Assembly (NCBI GenBank): GCA_002483085.1
Contig: DLHF01000053.1
Location: 1 to 52,942, forward strand
Length of the DNA: 52,942 nt
Reading direction: 5' to 3'
DNA from: Ignavibacteria bacterium UBA7675
GTDB taxonomy: Bacteria; Bacteroidota; Ignavibacteria; Kapaibacteriales; UB7675
The translations under genes were made by a program, and so were the position numbers. Position 1 is the first letter of the stretch, and every line of letters starts with the position of its first letter. Below are positions 20,201-26,981 of this stretch, in pieces. The notes below the pieces were generated by a model that saw nothing but the letters and a program-made list of their open reading frames with translations, was not told the DNA's origin and ran no database searches.

Positions 20201-22208
20201 ACGCTCGATGAAGAAGCATATAGAGCAGGCAGGGCTCGATATGTTCTTTTTTGAAGAAGTGGATACGCCACAGACACGAGGATTTATCAATCTCAATATG
20301 ACTGTGCGCGCACGGAAACAAGTTGTGGTACAACCCCTTGCTCAACCGCAGGCCGTACTGAATTTTAGCGCTGACCGCAAGCGCAACGACGATGAAATTG
20401 CACATCAGGTACATCCAGCGCCCGTAGAAAAAACAGTTGCGACCTCGATGAATATTGTGTGGGAAGGCTCGCAGTTTGTGGCGCACTCGCTTGCCTTGAT
20501 CAATCGAGAACACTGCTATAATATTGTGCGCAGTGGCGTGGCCGATCTCACTATTGTCCCCTATGAAATCGACGAATTTTCTCCGCAGGGAAATGCGAAA
20601 TACGAGCAATTGCAGGCGCATGATATTCGCTATAAAAAAGACTCGCTATCGGAATCTAAACGCCTGCCGTATGTGTGGATACGGCATCAGTGGCCGCCGA
20701 AATTCGAGCCGCCCAAAGGTGCCCGCTGGATTGTAATGCAGCCCTGGGAGTTTTCTGCTCTGCGGAAAGATTTTGCAGAGGCGTTCCAGCATGCAGATGA
20801 AGTATGGGTGCCATCTACTTTTACGCGCAAGGTGTTTGTGGCGTCTGGACTAGACTTCAATAAGGTGCAGGTTGTGCCCAATGGTATCGACCCACATTTA
20901 TTTACACCGTTCGGAGTAGCTGCCGATCTTCCGACAAAGAAGAATTTCCGTTTTCTGTTTGTAGGTGGTACGATTTTTCGCAAAGGTATCGACGTACTGT
21001 TGGAAGCATATCAGCAGAAGTTTACAGCGGAAGACGATGTCTGCTTAGTGATCAAAGACATGGGCGGTAAGTCTTTTTATCGCGGGCAAACTGCACAGCA
21101 AACCATCGAAGAATTTCGCCGCAGGCCAGAGGCGCCGGAAATTGTGTACATCGACAAAACGATGACAGAAGAAGAGATGGCCGCCTTGTACAGAGCGTGC
21201 CAAGTGTTCGTAAGTCCATATCGCGGCGAAGGTTTTTCGCTGCCTACACTCGAAGCAATGGCTTGTGGGCTGCCGGTAATTGTCACCGATGGCGGAGCAA
21301 CCGACGATTTTGTAGATGAAGAAGTAGGCTGGTTGATACCCGCTGCTCAGCGCTCGCTGGGATCGGTGATTGACGGGCATCCGCTTACGGGCGAGGCGTT
21401 CGTGCTGGAGCCGAAGGTAGACGCACTCGGGGAACTACTGGAAACAGCGTTGGATCATCCGGCTGATGGCGCAATGCGCGGGCGTATGGGCTCGCTGCGC
21501 GCCCGCACGCAGTGGACATGGAATCGCGCTACACTAAAAATGCTGTCGCGTTTGGATGTCCTGTATGGTACGGAGATGGCTCGAGCCGCTGCGAATGTAC
21601 TGGCTGATACCGACGACAGTATTGTGAAGATAGGATGTGCTGAAAAAGCGTATGCCGAAGGCCGTGTCGACGAGGCTATCGCGTTGTATCAAGCTGCTGT
21701 AGAACAGCGCGGCCTGCCAACTGAATACGTACTTCTTACACTGCACCGGCTTGCTTCGCTGGCACTCGTAGATGGAGAAGCCGAGCTCGCTGAAGAATTT
21801 TTAGAAAAGGCTCGCACGTTGGATGCAGAGCATCCCGACACGCTCTATGTGCAATCGCTTGTGCACGCATGGCGCCAGGAGTGGGAGCCAGAGCTCAACA
21901 TTCTCGAACCGCTGCTCGACCGATGGAAAACTGCACGTCTACAAAGCCGCATCGGCATCGAACTCGATACGCTGCTGTGCGATATGGGGCGTGCGTTGTA
22001 CAGCCTCGGTATTGTCGAAGATGCGAAGGAAGTGTACACACTTGCTCTTGGTGTAAACAACGAAAATCCCGATGCGTGCTATGGTGCTGCGCTGTGCTTT
22101 GCACAGATCGGAGCGGCTGATGAAGCGCGCACCATGCTGGAATGGGCTGTACGCCTGCGCCCAGATTTTGACGCAGCCCGAGAAGCATTAGAAGAGCTCG
22201 AAGCGTAA
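14262..22208 (+). CDS. Giant multidomain glycosyltransferase (2,648 aa): 3 GT4, 3 GT2, methyltransferase, TPRs
   Basis: One uninterrupted frame. Approximate order by residue: GT4-a 1-350 (LHIIQALSLGGAARSM); TPR-like 366-505; acidic linker to 580; GT2-a 585-810 (IVSTYNSERY, NANTDDRH); GT2-b 843-1090 (VIVPTYNRLQTL, LDDDDIYYP); GT2-c 1106-1375 (IIIPTLNNIDYT, LNNDTKP, FGHEDLDLC); GT4-b 1394-1800 (VPSVWEDCAPLVLLEA donor loop); SAM methyltransferase 1857-2018 (LNLGCGRDVRD, DILEHFSH, RVLKPGGELVVRCPS); GT4-c 2060-2430 (PNGIDPHLFTP, SPYRGEGFSLPTLEAMA); TPRs 2445-2648. All donor- and metal-binding motifs listed look intact. The start at 14262 opens the GT4 homology, with GGAAGGAAC about 10 bases upstream. 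No membrane segments are obvious, so it is probably cytoplasmic or peripheral. Likely role: sequential addition of several sugars to a surface glycan. Confidence 0.9.
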   Translation: MIHVLHIIQALSLGGAARSMIAVAKYSSRFGAYRHSVIALQMADPQAVSLAEEAGMSVLVAPDESVLESELHNADIVQVQYWNNPETFAFLHRMFPPMRLILWYHIAGNGSPQIITPELAALPDVNIPCNPFTFYDLPVFRDMPAVLKDTRAVLAYDAADFDRVRTVKLQAHKGFNVGYIGTVDFVKMHSNFVPMSAAVDIPGVKFIVCGGGIERELERQATALHAAEKFDFRGYVQDIASVIAELDVYGYPLCQDTYAAAELNLQEVMYAGVPPVVFPYGGIKRLVEHNTTGLVVNSEREYTEAIEYLHKNPEERARLGANAAEYARNVFGAENAAWVMNSLYTRLAMQPKRQHAWGHNPDIPLLEQPLLYRDIAGQPEQRSAASLFVESLGEAGAEFATSLYSRDEIGVLRAEKRIMSSTHLVMQTGLVPYRQFAPGDPHLQLWTGLAYEGRRQDSEALAAYLAAQELGFKEWRVYWYMARIFERNGRKEQAAQLYAPLRASVPQFEETIRAIDSVPEEQPTQGDNAAQADDTGTPDKLFAEVMNENGADVSETALSKEELFAELLALEEAEYEQQEAATEIVVTAIVSTYNSERYIEGCLQDLVEQTLYKKGGLEIIVVDSGSQQNEGNIVRWYAERYSNIHYIRTERETIYAAWNRAVQAASGRYLTNANTDDRHKNTALERMADELDRRADIALVYADSFVTEHENDSFETASICAALRYPQFDRRLLFQLCYIGPHPMWRASLHERYGLFDGAMKSAGDYEFWLRICRTETLYHLPETLGLYLRSENSVEWSNVGLMHEESITARKRYWPLEWGQPPVAEGSFYFQVQPRADDTSAPLVSVIVPTYNRLQTLHETLVSLEQQVFRDFEVIVVNDAGEDISAVIDGFGRSLSIQWLRHEDNRGLPAARNTGLRVARGMYIAYLDDDDIYYPHHIETLVRAAKLSGSKVVYSNAVHAQFRTEEWGKVIVSKDVPYAFDFSRDRFLYENYTPVLCMMHERACLDEVGAFDESFRKALEDWDLWVRLSQRYDFVHVNIVTCEFRTCVDPARLASLDRSGFAENSRRIFEKYRNLTAHRPDIQRLQQAYLAGLEHIDKQNRAAAVQVSIIIPTLNNIDYTRQCLDAIRQTAGTISYEVIIVDNGSTDGTRDYIAAEMKAGRLRAILNERNETFSHANNQGAAVAQGTYLLFLNNDTKPLSGWLSALVETFERDSTIGVQGGKLLYPNNTIQHAGIVYGRVKNGSLMHYHIYLCMPHDALCANKSRDFQMVTGAMLAIRKELFQRIGGFDEHYIFGHEDLDLCLAARAHGCRVWYNSHCAAYHFESMTKKNEGIEKFELRLQDPDSIDAKNYYYFHRKWDGVLIEDANSYYAEDGFIPPVSQHERTDQHKSTEKPRILMTMYGWKESGGGTTFPRAVARRYAALGYDTAVFYAAGVHSSVSTPYYMEEQIEDGVNLYGVYNRPTVFLDAEHPSREVYDATIVQLFARVLDGFHPDIVHFHNFLGLSFAIADEVKRRGVPTLYTPHNYHLIDPMLYMFRSNLALWQSTDLLAESEVAQRLPGKAQAYKQRVSAAQRLLTHTIDHTIAVSTRQREILAKFCGDGARISVVHQVHETVDSIYAGRSEHKASSIVRFGFIGGAMPHKGVHVLVDAAQVLRGKAEVLIYGFASDQYRAGLEKRDQHHVVRWMGAYSESDLPVIAKELDAVVVPSVWEDCAPLVLLEAIAMGLPVLGARIGGIPDVVQDGVNGRLYEYNHPEQLSALLLHYAEHPDELRSMARNCDIPYRFGDYVQHLLSVYERLARKEQLAASDISLNFTTAGISIHEEPMDTAMNRIQFSHTLQGGFSNRRASGVLPQPLPQTLYLNLGCGRDVRDDCINIDLFSDDPRVVGMDVRKLDLPDNCADGIIASDILEHFSHREVDGVLKEWARVLKPGGELVVRCPSLRLQMKAYMDGVWDADIASYMIFGGQTNPGDYHCIGFDERSMKKHIEQAGLDMFFFEEVDTPQTRGFINLNMTVRARKQVVVQPLAQPQAVLNFSADRKRNDDEIAHQVHPAPVEKTVATSMNIVWEGSQFVAHSLALINREHCYNIVRSGVADLTIVPYEIDEFSPQGNAKYEQLQAHDIRYKKDSLSESKRLPYVWIRHQWPPKFEPPKGARWIVMQPWEFSALRKDFAEAFQHADEVWVPSTFTRKVFVASGLDFNKVQVVPNGIDPHLFTPFGVAADLPTKKNFRFLFVGGTIFRKGIDVLLEAYQQKFTAEDDVCLVIKDMGGKSFYRGQTAQQTIEEFRRRPEAPEIVYIDKTMTEEEMAALYRACQVFVSPYRGEGFSLPTLEAMACGLPVIVTDGGATDDFVDEEVGWLIPAAQRSLGSVIDGHPLTGEAFVLEPKVDALGELLETALDHPADGAMRGRMGSLRARTQWTWNRATLKMLSRLDVLYGTEMARAAANVLADTDDSIVKIGCAEKAYAEGRVDEAIALYQAAVEQRGLPTEYVLLTLHRLASLALVDGEAELAEEFLEKARTLDAEHPDTLYVQSLVHAWRQEWEPELNILEPLLDRWKTARLQSRIGIELDTLLCDMGRALYSLGIVEDAKEVYTLALGVNNENPDACYGAALCFAQIGAADEARTMLEWAVRLRPDFDAAREALEELEA

Positions 22209-22700
22209 AGCAGAGATATCTGCAATCCACTATTCGCTGAACCCTATATATTACCATCATGAGATTGTTGCTACTGATTTCTGTGGTTTTTGCCACGCTA
22301 TGCACAGGCTGTGGCTCCGAGCCATCAAGAAAGAGATACCTCCAGAGCAGGCAGAAGAACCGCCGAAAGAGTAGCCAAAAGCGAAAAATGCTGCACACGA
22401 TCAAAGCCGCGTGCTCGGGAGCTCAGAAATAAGGTCTCGATCTCCCAGCGTTCTTTGTAACGCTCTATTGCCTGAAGTCTACGGGTTGTGCTGGCAATCA
22501 TGAGGTGTTCACCGTCGAGTTTTATACCTGTTCGCTAGAGCATGTACTTTTATAAACATACTGCTCCGCAACGATCTTTACGCCATTCTGATAGTGTTAA
22601 GCTGCTATCCGTTAGCGATAATGGATAGAGAACTCACTTGTTTCGTTTCGACTACAACAAAAGGAGATTTGGCTACATCCGTTGTTGGACTATTCCTGAT
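22209..22700. other. Gap containing the transposase remnant
   Basis: Apart from the IS4-like remnant described separately, no gene is seen. A small forward open frame at 22259-22432 with a lipoprotein-like start is most likely an accidental reading of the transposase's other strand. No intact IS ends or target duplications could be recognised. Confidence 0.5.
22225..22531 (-). pseudogene. Remnant of an IS4-family transposase C-terminus
   Basis: Reading the reverse strand from about 22531 gives KLDGEHLMIASTTRRL, then ERYKERWEIETLF and SRARGFD. This matches the conserved 'YxxRWxIETLFxxLKxRGF' region of IS4-type DDE transposases, including the catalytic Glu of the YREK-like block. After about 22400 the homologous frame shifts, and a second frame reads CLLWRYLFLDGSEP, which would be the 'CWAYxVGxxxxE' helix. 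A stop codon sits directly upstream of the first block. The N-terminal two-thirds, with the first two catalytic Asp residues, is missing. It is dead and sits at the junction between the glycan locus and the AT-richer cassette. Confidence 0.75.
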
Positions 22701-22737
22701 ATTTGTAACGTCAAAAAGGCAGGAATTTGTAATGTCA
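22701..22737 (+). promoter_or_regulatory. Direct repeat pair, possible AraC-family operator/promoter
   Basis: ATTTGTAACGTCA at 22701-22713 and ATTTGTAATGTCA at 22725-22737 differ at one position and are 24 bases apart. They end 13 bases before the NmrA-like start. AraC-family regulators bind direct repeats about two helical turns apart, and an araC gene lies at the end of this cassette. TATTTG at 22699-22704 also resembles a Bacteroidota -7 element. Function is inferred. Confidence 0.45.
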
Positions 22738-22750
22738 GAAGGATAGAAAA

Positions 22751-23653
22751 ATGAAGATTGTAGTGGCAGGCTCATTAGGGAATATCAGCAAGCCATTGGC
22801 ACAAGATCTAGTGCAAAAAGGGCACTCGGTTACGGTTGTCAGTAGAAAGGTTGAGAAACAAAAGGACATTGAAGCCATTGGTGCCGAAGCTGCTATTGGT
22901 ACAATGGAAGACGTAGATTTTTTATCCGCGACCTTTCAAGGTGCCGACATTGTGTACAGCATGGCGACAAATGATATGGGGGCTTTTTTTGATCCCAATA
23001 TCGACATCATAGCTTTTTATAAACAGATTGGCAAGAACTACAAACAAGCTATTGAGCAGGCGGGTGTAAAGCGCGTGGTGCATCTTAGCAGTATCGGCGC
23101 ACATACCGGCACAGGCAACGGAATTCTTCGTTTTCACTATGATGTAGAAAACATCTTGAAACAACTTTCGGATGATGTTTCTATAAAATTCATGCGTCCC
23201 GCAGGCTTTTTTACCAATATATTTAGATCATTGCAAACCATAAGAACACAAAGTGTAATCGTGTCTAATTATGGTGGTGATGGCAAAGAACCTTGGGTTT
23301 CACCTTTGGATATTGCGGCTGTTATTGCCGAAGAGATAGAGTTGCCTTTTGACGGCAGAACAATTCGTTACATCGCAAGCGATGAAGTCTCGCCAAACCA
23401 AATAGCAAAAGTTTTGGGCGAAGCAATCGGGCAGCCTGATTTAAAATGGGCGGTGATTCCTGATGAACAATTGCTGAAGAATATGCTGTCGATGGGCATG
23501 AATGCACAAATAGCTGAGGGTTTTGTGGCAATGCAGGCAAGCCAAGGTAGTGGGCTGTTATACGAAGATTATGAACGCAATAAACCAGCATTAGGAAAAG
23601 TAAAGCTAACTGATTTTGCAAAGGACTTTGCCTCCGTTTTTTCTAAAGCATAG
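22751..23653 (+). CDS. NmrA-like NAD(P)-binding reductase (atypical SDR)
   Basis: Predicted 300-aa protein. The N-terminal dinucleotide-binding stretch is MKIVVAGSLGNISKPLAQDL, a variant of the GxxGxxG loop of atypical short-chain dehydrogenases, followed by VTVVSRK (cofactor ribose contact) and VKRVVHLSSIGAHTGTGNG. These proteins act as NAD(P)H:quinone reductases (YtfG/QorB type) or redox-sensing regulators. The catalytic Tyr-xxx-Lys is not evident. AAGGAT precedes the ATG. Base use is clearly AT-richer than in the upstream glycan genes, and it is followed 11 bases later by an aldo/keto reductase, so both are probably co-transcribed and recently acquired. Confidence 0.85.
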   Translation: MKIVVAGSLGNISKPLAQDLVQKGHSVTVVSRKVEKQKDIEAIGAEAAIGTMEDVDFLSATFQGADIVYSMATNDMGAFFDPNIDIIAFYKQIGKNYKQAIEQAGVKRVVHLSSIGAHTGTGNGILRFHYDVENILKQLSDDVSIKFMRPAGFFTNIFRSLQTIRTQSVIVSNYGGDGKEPWVSPLDIAAVIAEEIELPFDGRTIRYIASDEVSPNQIAKVLGEAIGQPDLKWAVIPDEQLLKNMLSMGMNAQIAEGFVAMQASQGSGLLYEDYERNKPALGKVKLTDFAKDFASVFSKA

Positions 23654-23664
23654 GGGAAATCAAT

Positions 23665-24543
23665 ATGAGTACACAAGAAATGATAATTGCACAAGAAAGT
23701 GAAAATCCGTTAAAAGTCAGACGGTTCGGATATGGTACTATGCGCCTTACCGGGGAAGGTATTTGGGGTGAACCTGCAAACCGTTCCGAGGCTCTGCAAA
23801 TATTAAAACAATGTATTAAAAGCGGTATTAATTTTTTAGATACTGCTGATTATTATGGAGAAGATGTAACGAATAGGCTAATAAAAGAAGCTTTGTATCC
23901 GTATCCTGATGATCTGGTAATATGCACTAAGGTTGGCGGGGCAAGAAAGCCTGATAAAAGCTGGGTTGCGTTTAATAGCCCTGAAAATTTACGCAGTAGT
24001 ATTGATAATAACTTACGCACCTTGAAGTTGGAACAAATAAAGCTGGTTCATTTTAGAGCTTTTGTCGGTAGTGATGTGCCATTGAAAGAATCTATGCAAG
24101 CTATGTTTGAAATGCAGAAAGAAGGGAAGATATTGCATGTGGGCGTAAGTAATGTGAGCCCTGATGAATTGCAAATGTCAATGGCGATGGGTAGTATTGC
24201 CACTGTCGAAAATATGTATGGATATGGCCAGCGTACTTCAACGAAACTGTATGGTTCTGAAACAAGAGGAGGAGAGGAAGTACTTGATATATGTGAAAAA
24301 AATAGCATGCCGTTGGTGCCTTATTTTTCTTTAATTCAGTCGATGCCCAAAAAGGATGATAGGATTTCAACCATTGCAAAGAACTATAACGCTACTGATG
24401 CTCAGATAAGCTTAGCATGGTTGTTGCACCGTTCTCCATGGATATTGCCAATACCTGGAACTTCATCATTGCAACATTTTGAAGAGAACTTAAAAGCTGC
24501 TGATATAAAATTGAGCGACGAAGATATGAAGTTCCTTGGGTGA
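23665..24543 (+). CDS. Aldo/keto reductase
   Basis: Predicted 292-aa NADPH-dependent reductase with the (beta/alpha)8 barrel motifs: RFGYGTMRLTG at the start, the catalytic Asp/Tyr in NFLDTADYYGED, the catalytic Lys in ICTKVGG, VHFRAF in the place of the active-site His segment, HVGVSNVSPDEL, and LPIPGTSSLQHFEENL as cofactor-binding loop near the end. Length is normal. AGGGGAAA at 23652-23659 is a good ribosome-binding site. With the NmrA-like gene it forms a two-gene reductase unit that may detoxify carbonyl or quinone compounds under control of the downstream AraC regulator. Confidence 0.93.
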   Translation: MSTQEMIIAQESENPLKVRRFGYGTMRLTGEGIWGEPANRSEALQILKQCIKSGINFLDTADYYGEDVTNRLIKEALYPYPDDLVICTKVGGARKPDKSWVAFNSPENLRSSIDNNLRTLKLEQIKLVHFRAFVGSDVPLKESMQAMFEMQKEGKILHVGVSNVSPDELQMSMAMGSIATVENMYGYGQRTSTKLYGSETRGGEEVLDICEKNSMPLVPYFSLIQSMPKKDDRISTIAKNYNATDAQISLAWLLHRSPWILPIPGTSSLQHFEENLKAADIKLSDEDMKFLG

Positions 24544-24571
24544 AAAAATCTTTCCACGGTAGGCCGGTTAA

Positions 24572-24667
24572 GGTAGCAGTATGTTGTGTAGAGATCATAG
24601 TTTCAGTGAACTAATATTGGGTAAAGTGAAACTAACGAATTCTGCGAAAGTTTTTAACCAACAATAA
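24572..24667 (+). pseudogene. 3' remnant of a second NmrA-like gene
   Basis: The 31 sense codons from 24572, followed by the TAA ending at 24667, read GSSMLCRDHSFSELILG and then KVKLTNSAKVFNQQ. They align without gaps to the end of the intact NmrA-like protein (GSGLLYEDYERNKPALG, KVKLTDFAKDF). Two in-frame stops lie just upstream and no start is present, so it is not a gene. It shows that this cassette once had a second NmrA paralogue or a different gene order before araC. Confidence 0.7.
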
Positions 24668-24680
24668 TTACGGTTATAAC

Positions 24681-25601
24681 ATGGTAAGCAAACAACCATA
24701 CAGAGTAAAATCAATCAGCGAGTTCCATCGGCTGAAAGGCTTGCCGCAACCTGAGCATCCATTGATAAGTGTGATAGATTACGGCGCTATTCAATGTGTG
24801 CCGGAAATTAAGGCCATACATTGGGTCTTTGATTTTTACAATATTTCTATCAAACGCGGACTGAACGCAAAGCTGAAATACGGACAGCAGGATTATGATT
24901 TTGATGATGGCGTAATGTTTTTCCTTTCGCCCAATCAAGTGTTCGGGATTGAACCTGAGCTAAATCCAACAACAGCACGATCAGGATGGATTTTGCTTGT
25001 CCATCCTGATTTTTTGTGGAATACACCTTTGGCGAAGACTATTAATCAATATGAATTCTTTGATTATTCAGTAAATGAAGCCTTGTTCCTTTCAGAAAAA
25101 GAAGAAACAACGATTAAAGGCATTATACAGAATATTCAGCAGGAGTATCATTCCAATATTGATAAGTTTAGCCAAAGCATTATTATTTCGCATTTGGAAG
25201 CATTGCTTAATTATTCGGAAAGATTTTATCATCGCCAGTTCATAACAAGAAAAATAACAAACCATAAAATCCTTGGTCGGTTGGAAAATATCCTTGCGGA
25301 ATATTTTAACAACGATGTTTCGGTGAACAAAGGATTGCCATCCGTTCAATATGTTGCCGATACATTACACGTGTCGCCCAAGTATTTAAGCGGGTTGCTT
25401 AAAGAACTGACAGGCCAGAGTACGCAGCAACACATACACGATAAAGTGATTGAAAAGGCAAAAGAGAAATTATCCACTACCGATTTGTCCGTAAGTGAAA
25501 TTGCATACACGTTGGGTTTTGAACATCCGCAGTCTTTCAGCAAGTTATTCAAGACAAAAACAAATCTTTCACCGTTAGAGTTTAGGCAATCTTTTAACTA
25601 G
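24681..25601 (+). CDS. AraC-family transcriptional regulator
   Basis: Predicted 306-aa protein. The C-terminal third carries the two helix-turn-helix motifs of AraC proteins: PSVQYVADTLHVSPKYLSGL with GLLKELTGQSTQQHI, and LSVSEIAYTLGFEHPQSF with SKLFKTKTNLSPLEFRQ. The N-terminal 190 residues look like the AraC_N cupin-type sensor domain common in Bacteroidota regulators that sit next to reductase genes. There is no strong ribosome-binding site. Base composition is AT-rich like its two upstream neighbours. It is the obvious candidate to control the NmrA/aldo-keto reductase pair. The direct repeats at 22701-22737 are a possible target. Confidence 0.93.
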   Translation: MVSKQPYRVKSISEFHRLKGLPQPEHPLISVIDYGAIQCVPEIKAIHWVFDFYNISIKRGLNAKLKYGQQDYDFDDGVMFFLSPNQVFGIEPELNPTTARSGWILLVHPDFLWNTPLAKTINQYEFFDYSVNEALFLSEKEETTIKGIIQNIQQEYHSNIDKFSQSIIISHLEALLNYSERFYHRQFITRKITNHKILGRLENILAEYFNNDVSVNKGLPSVQYVADTLHVSPKYLSGLLKELTGQSTQQHIHDKVIEKAKEKLSTTDLSVSEIAYTLGFEHPQSFSKLFKTKTNLSPLEFRQSFN

Positions 25602-25693
25602 TGCCAGACAAGACAGAACTCCATGCCGCCGGCAAGGCATTGGCGCAAGGTTGAACGGAAGTGCTCCTACACTGCTCTGGACTGTTGAGAGTA

Positions 25694-25775
25694 GAACGCT
25701 GTGCGTCGTTGCTCATCTGCCTCGTCTCTGCACCGCGCTGCGAGTCCGCTACGTGTTGTCCGCTTTTCTGCGCCC
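25694..25775 (-). repeat. Dispersed stem-loop repeat R1, copy 3 (reverse)
   Basis: The reverse strand reads GCAGCGCGGTGCAGAGACG preceded by CACGTAGCGGACTC, matching the R1 core. Pairing of the stem is poorer than in other copies. It lies 93 bases after the araC stop and marks the end of the AT-richer cassette. Confidence 0.65.
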
Positions 25776-26654
25776 TTGTGCAAGGCCATTGTAGTAGCTG
25801 CCCTTCCTTTTCTGATTGCTTTTTTGTATTCGTATCATCCTTTTTCCTATACAGTAATCAGTATCTGTCCGATGAGAATATCCGATTCTTTTTCCCCCGT
25901 TAATCATCCATTTTCCTATGGTATTGGGCAGTGTGTAATAGTAAGTTGGTACGGAAAGGTAAGGGGAATGCAGGTGTAGCACACATGTCCTGCTACAGAT
26001 TGCAAAGAAGTAGTTCGCGTGGCAACTACTTTCACATAGCTCGAATTCCTGTGTCGATCATACCCCGGAGTATATTCTCTATGTTGCAGTAACAGCCTAT
26101 TGCAAGCGTACTGCACAGGGAAAGGTAGAGGATGTATCACTGCTGTGTACAGCACACGATCCCAGACTTTGGGGTGGTAGAGTTGTACCAGTTAACGATG
26201 GGGACGGCACAGCAGCCGCTCGCGGCACAGCCAATATTGCAGGCTATACCAGAACATATAAGCGCCCTGTCTATTCACAAAACAGGGGCGTGGACTGACG
26301 GATGTTGTTGCTGTCGATCTGCCTCCGCTCAATAGAATGCGACAGGCATACTGCAACACAGATGGAGCGCCTTCAACTGGTGAGCTATACCCTGGGTATG
26401 GCGCCAGATGTTGGGCACTGTCAACAGAAAAACATATTGCTGACCATAAATCTGCCCTGATAGCACGGAGCTGGGGAGCTCTGTGTGCCGGTACTTACTG
26501 TCAAAACCGTTCCACTTCATTACGATTAGTTCTGTAGTTCTATCCTGCATGCGGCGCAGCCTAGTATTGAATCCTTTCCACAATACTGTGCAGTAGCTCG
26601 GCAATGGGGATACTGTATCCATATTCAACTTACACACATTTTCAGGAGTCCGCT
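25776..26654. other. Stretch of about 880 bases without a convincing gene
   Basis: Only short open frames are present, with no recognisable family, no good ribosome-binding site and no codon bias. One forward frame ending at 26298 reads EYILYVAVTAYCKRTAQGK and on to GTANIAGYTRTYKRP, and could be a fragment of a secreted protein. I do not recognise it. Decayed coding sequence is the most likely explanation. Confidence 0.4.
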
Positions 26655-26981
26655 ATGCGTATTAAATCATTTCTCCTTGGTATGCTACTGATCTGTAGCT
26701 TTGCAGCAGTTCCCGTACTTGCTCAGGACGACGGCGACGACGATGCTGATACACCTGAGTTCACACTGTCCGACGACCAGGCTGTCACCGTAGATGGCGA
26801 TGGCGAAGATGCTGGTGTGTATCGCGATGCTGCTTCGATTCGCGAAGAACTCGAAGCAACAGGTGTTTTGTACATCGTGATCCGGGGTCGGTTTGTAGCT
26901 GCGTACTGGCGTGGAAATGTCCTCGTGATTTGGTGCCGCAACCGCCCAACCATATGTGCGCGTATTAAAGTAGTGTGGTAG
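26655..26981 (+). CDS. Small secreted acidic protein, unknown function
   Basis: Predicted 108-aa protein. Residues 1-23 are a clear Sec signal peptide (MRIKSFLLGMLLICSF, then VLAQ with cleavage after AQ). The mature N-terminus is very acidic (DDGDDDAD, VDGDGEDAG), which could bind calcium, though no formal EF-hand is present. The last 40 residues are basic and hydrophobic with two cysteines (VIWCRNRPTICARIKVVW), so mature charge is split between the two ends. AGGAG at 26645-26649 supports the start at 26655. No homologue is recognised. It stands alone between two gaps. Confidence 0.65.
   Translation: MRIKSFLLGMLLICSFAAVPVLAQDDGDDDADTPEFTLSDDQAVTVDGDGEDAGVYRDAASIREELEATGVLYIVIRGRFVAAYWRGNVLVIWCRNRPTICARIKVVW

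Noticed and set aside
22259..22432. Small forward ORF with a lipoprotein-like N-terminus (MRLLLLISVVFATLCTGC)
   Set aside because: It lies antisense to the IS4-type transposase remnant, has a weak lipobox and an Arg/Lys-rich tail with no family. It is best explained as a shadow of the dead transposase.
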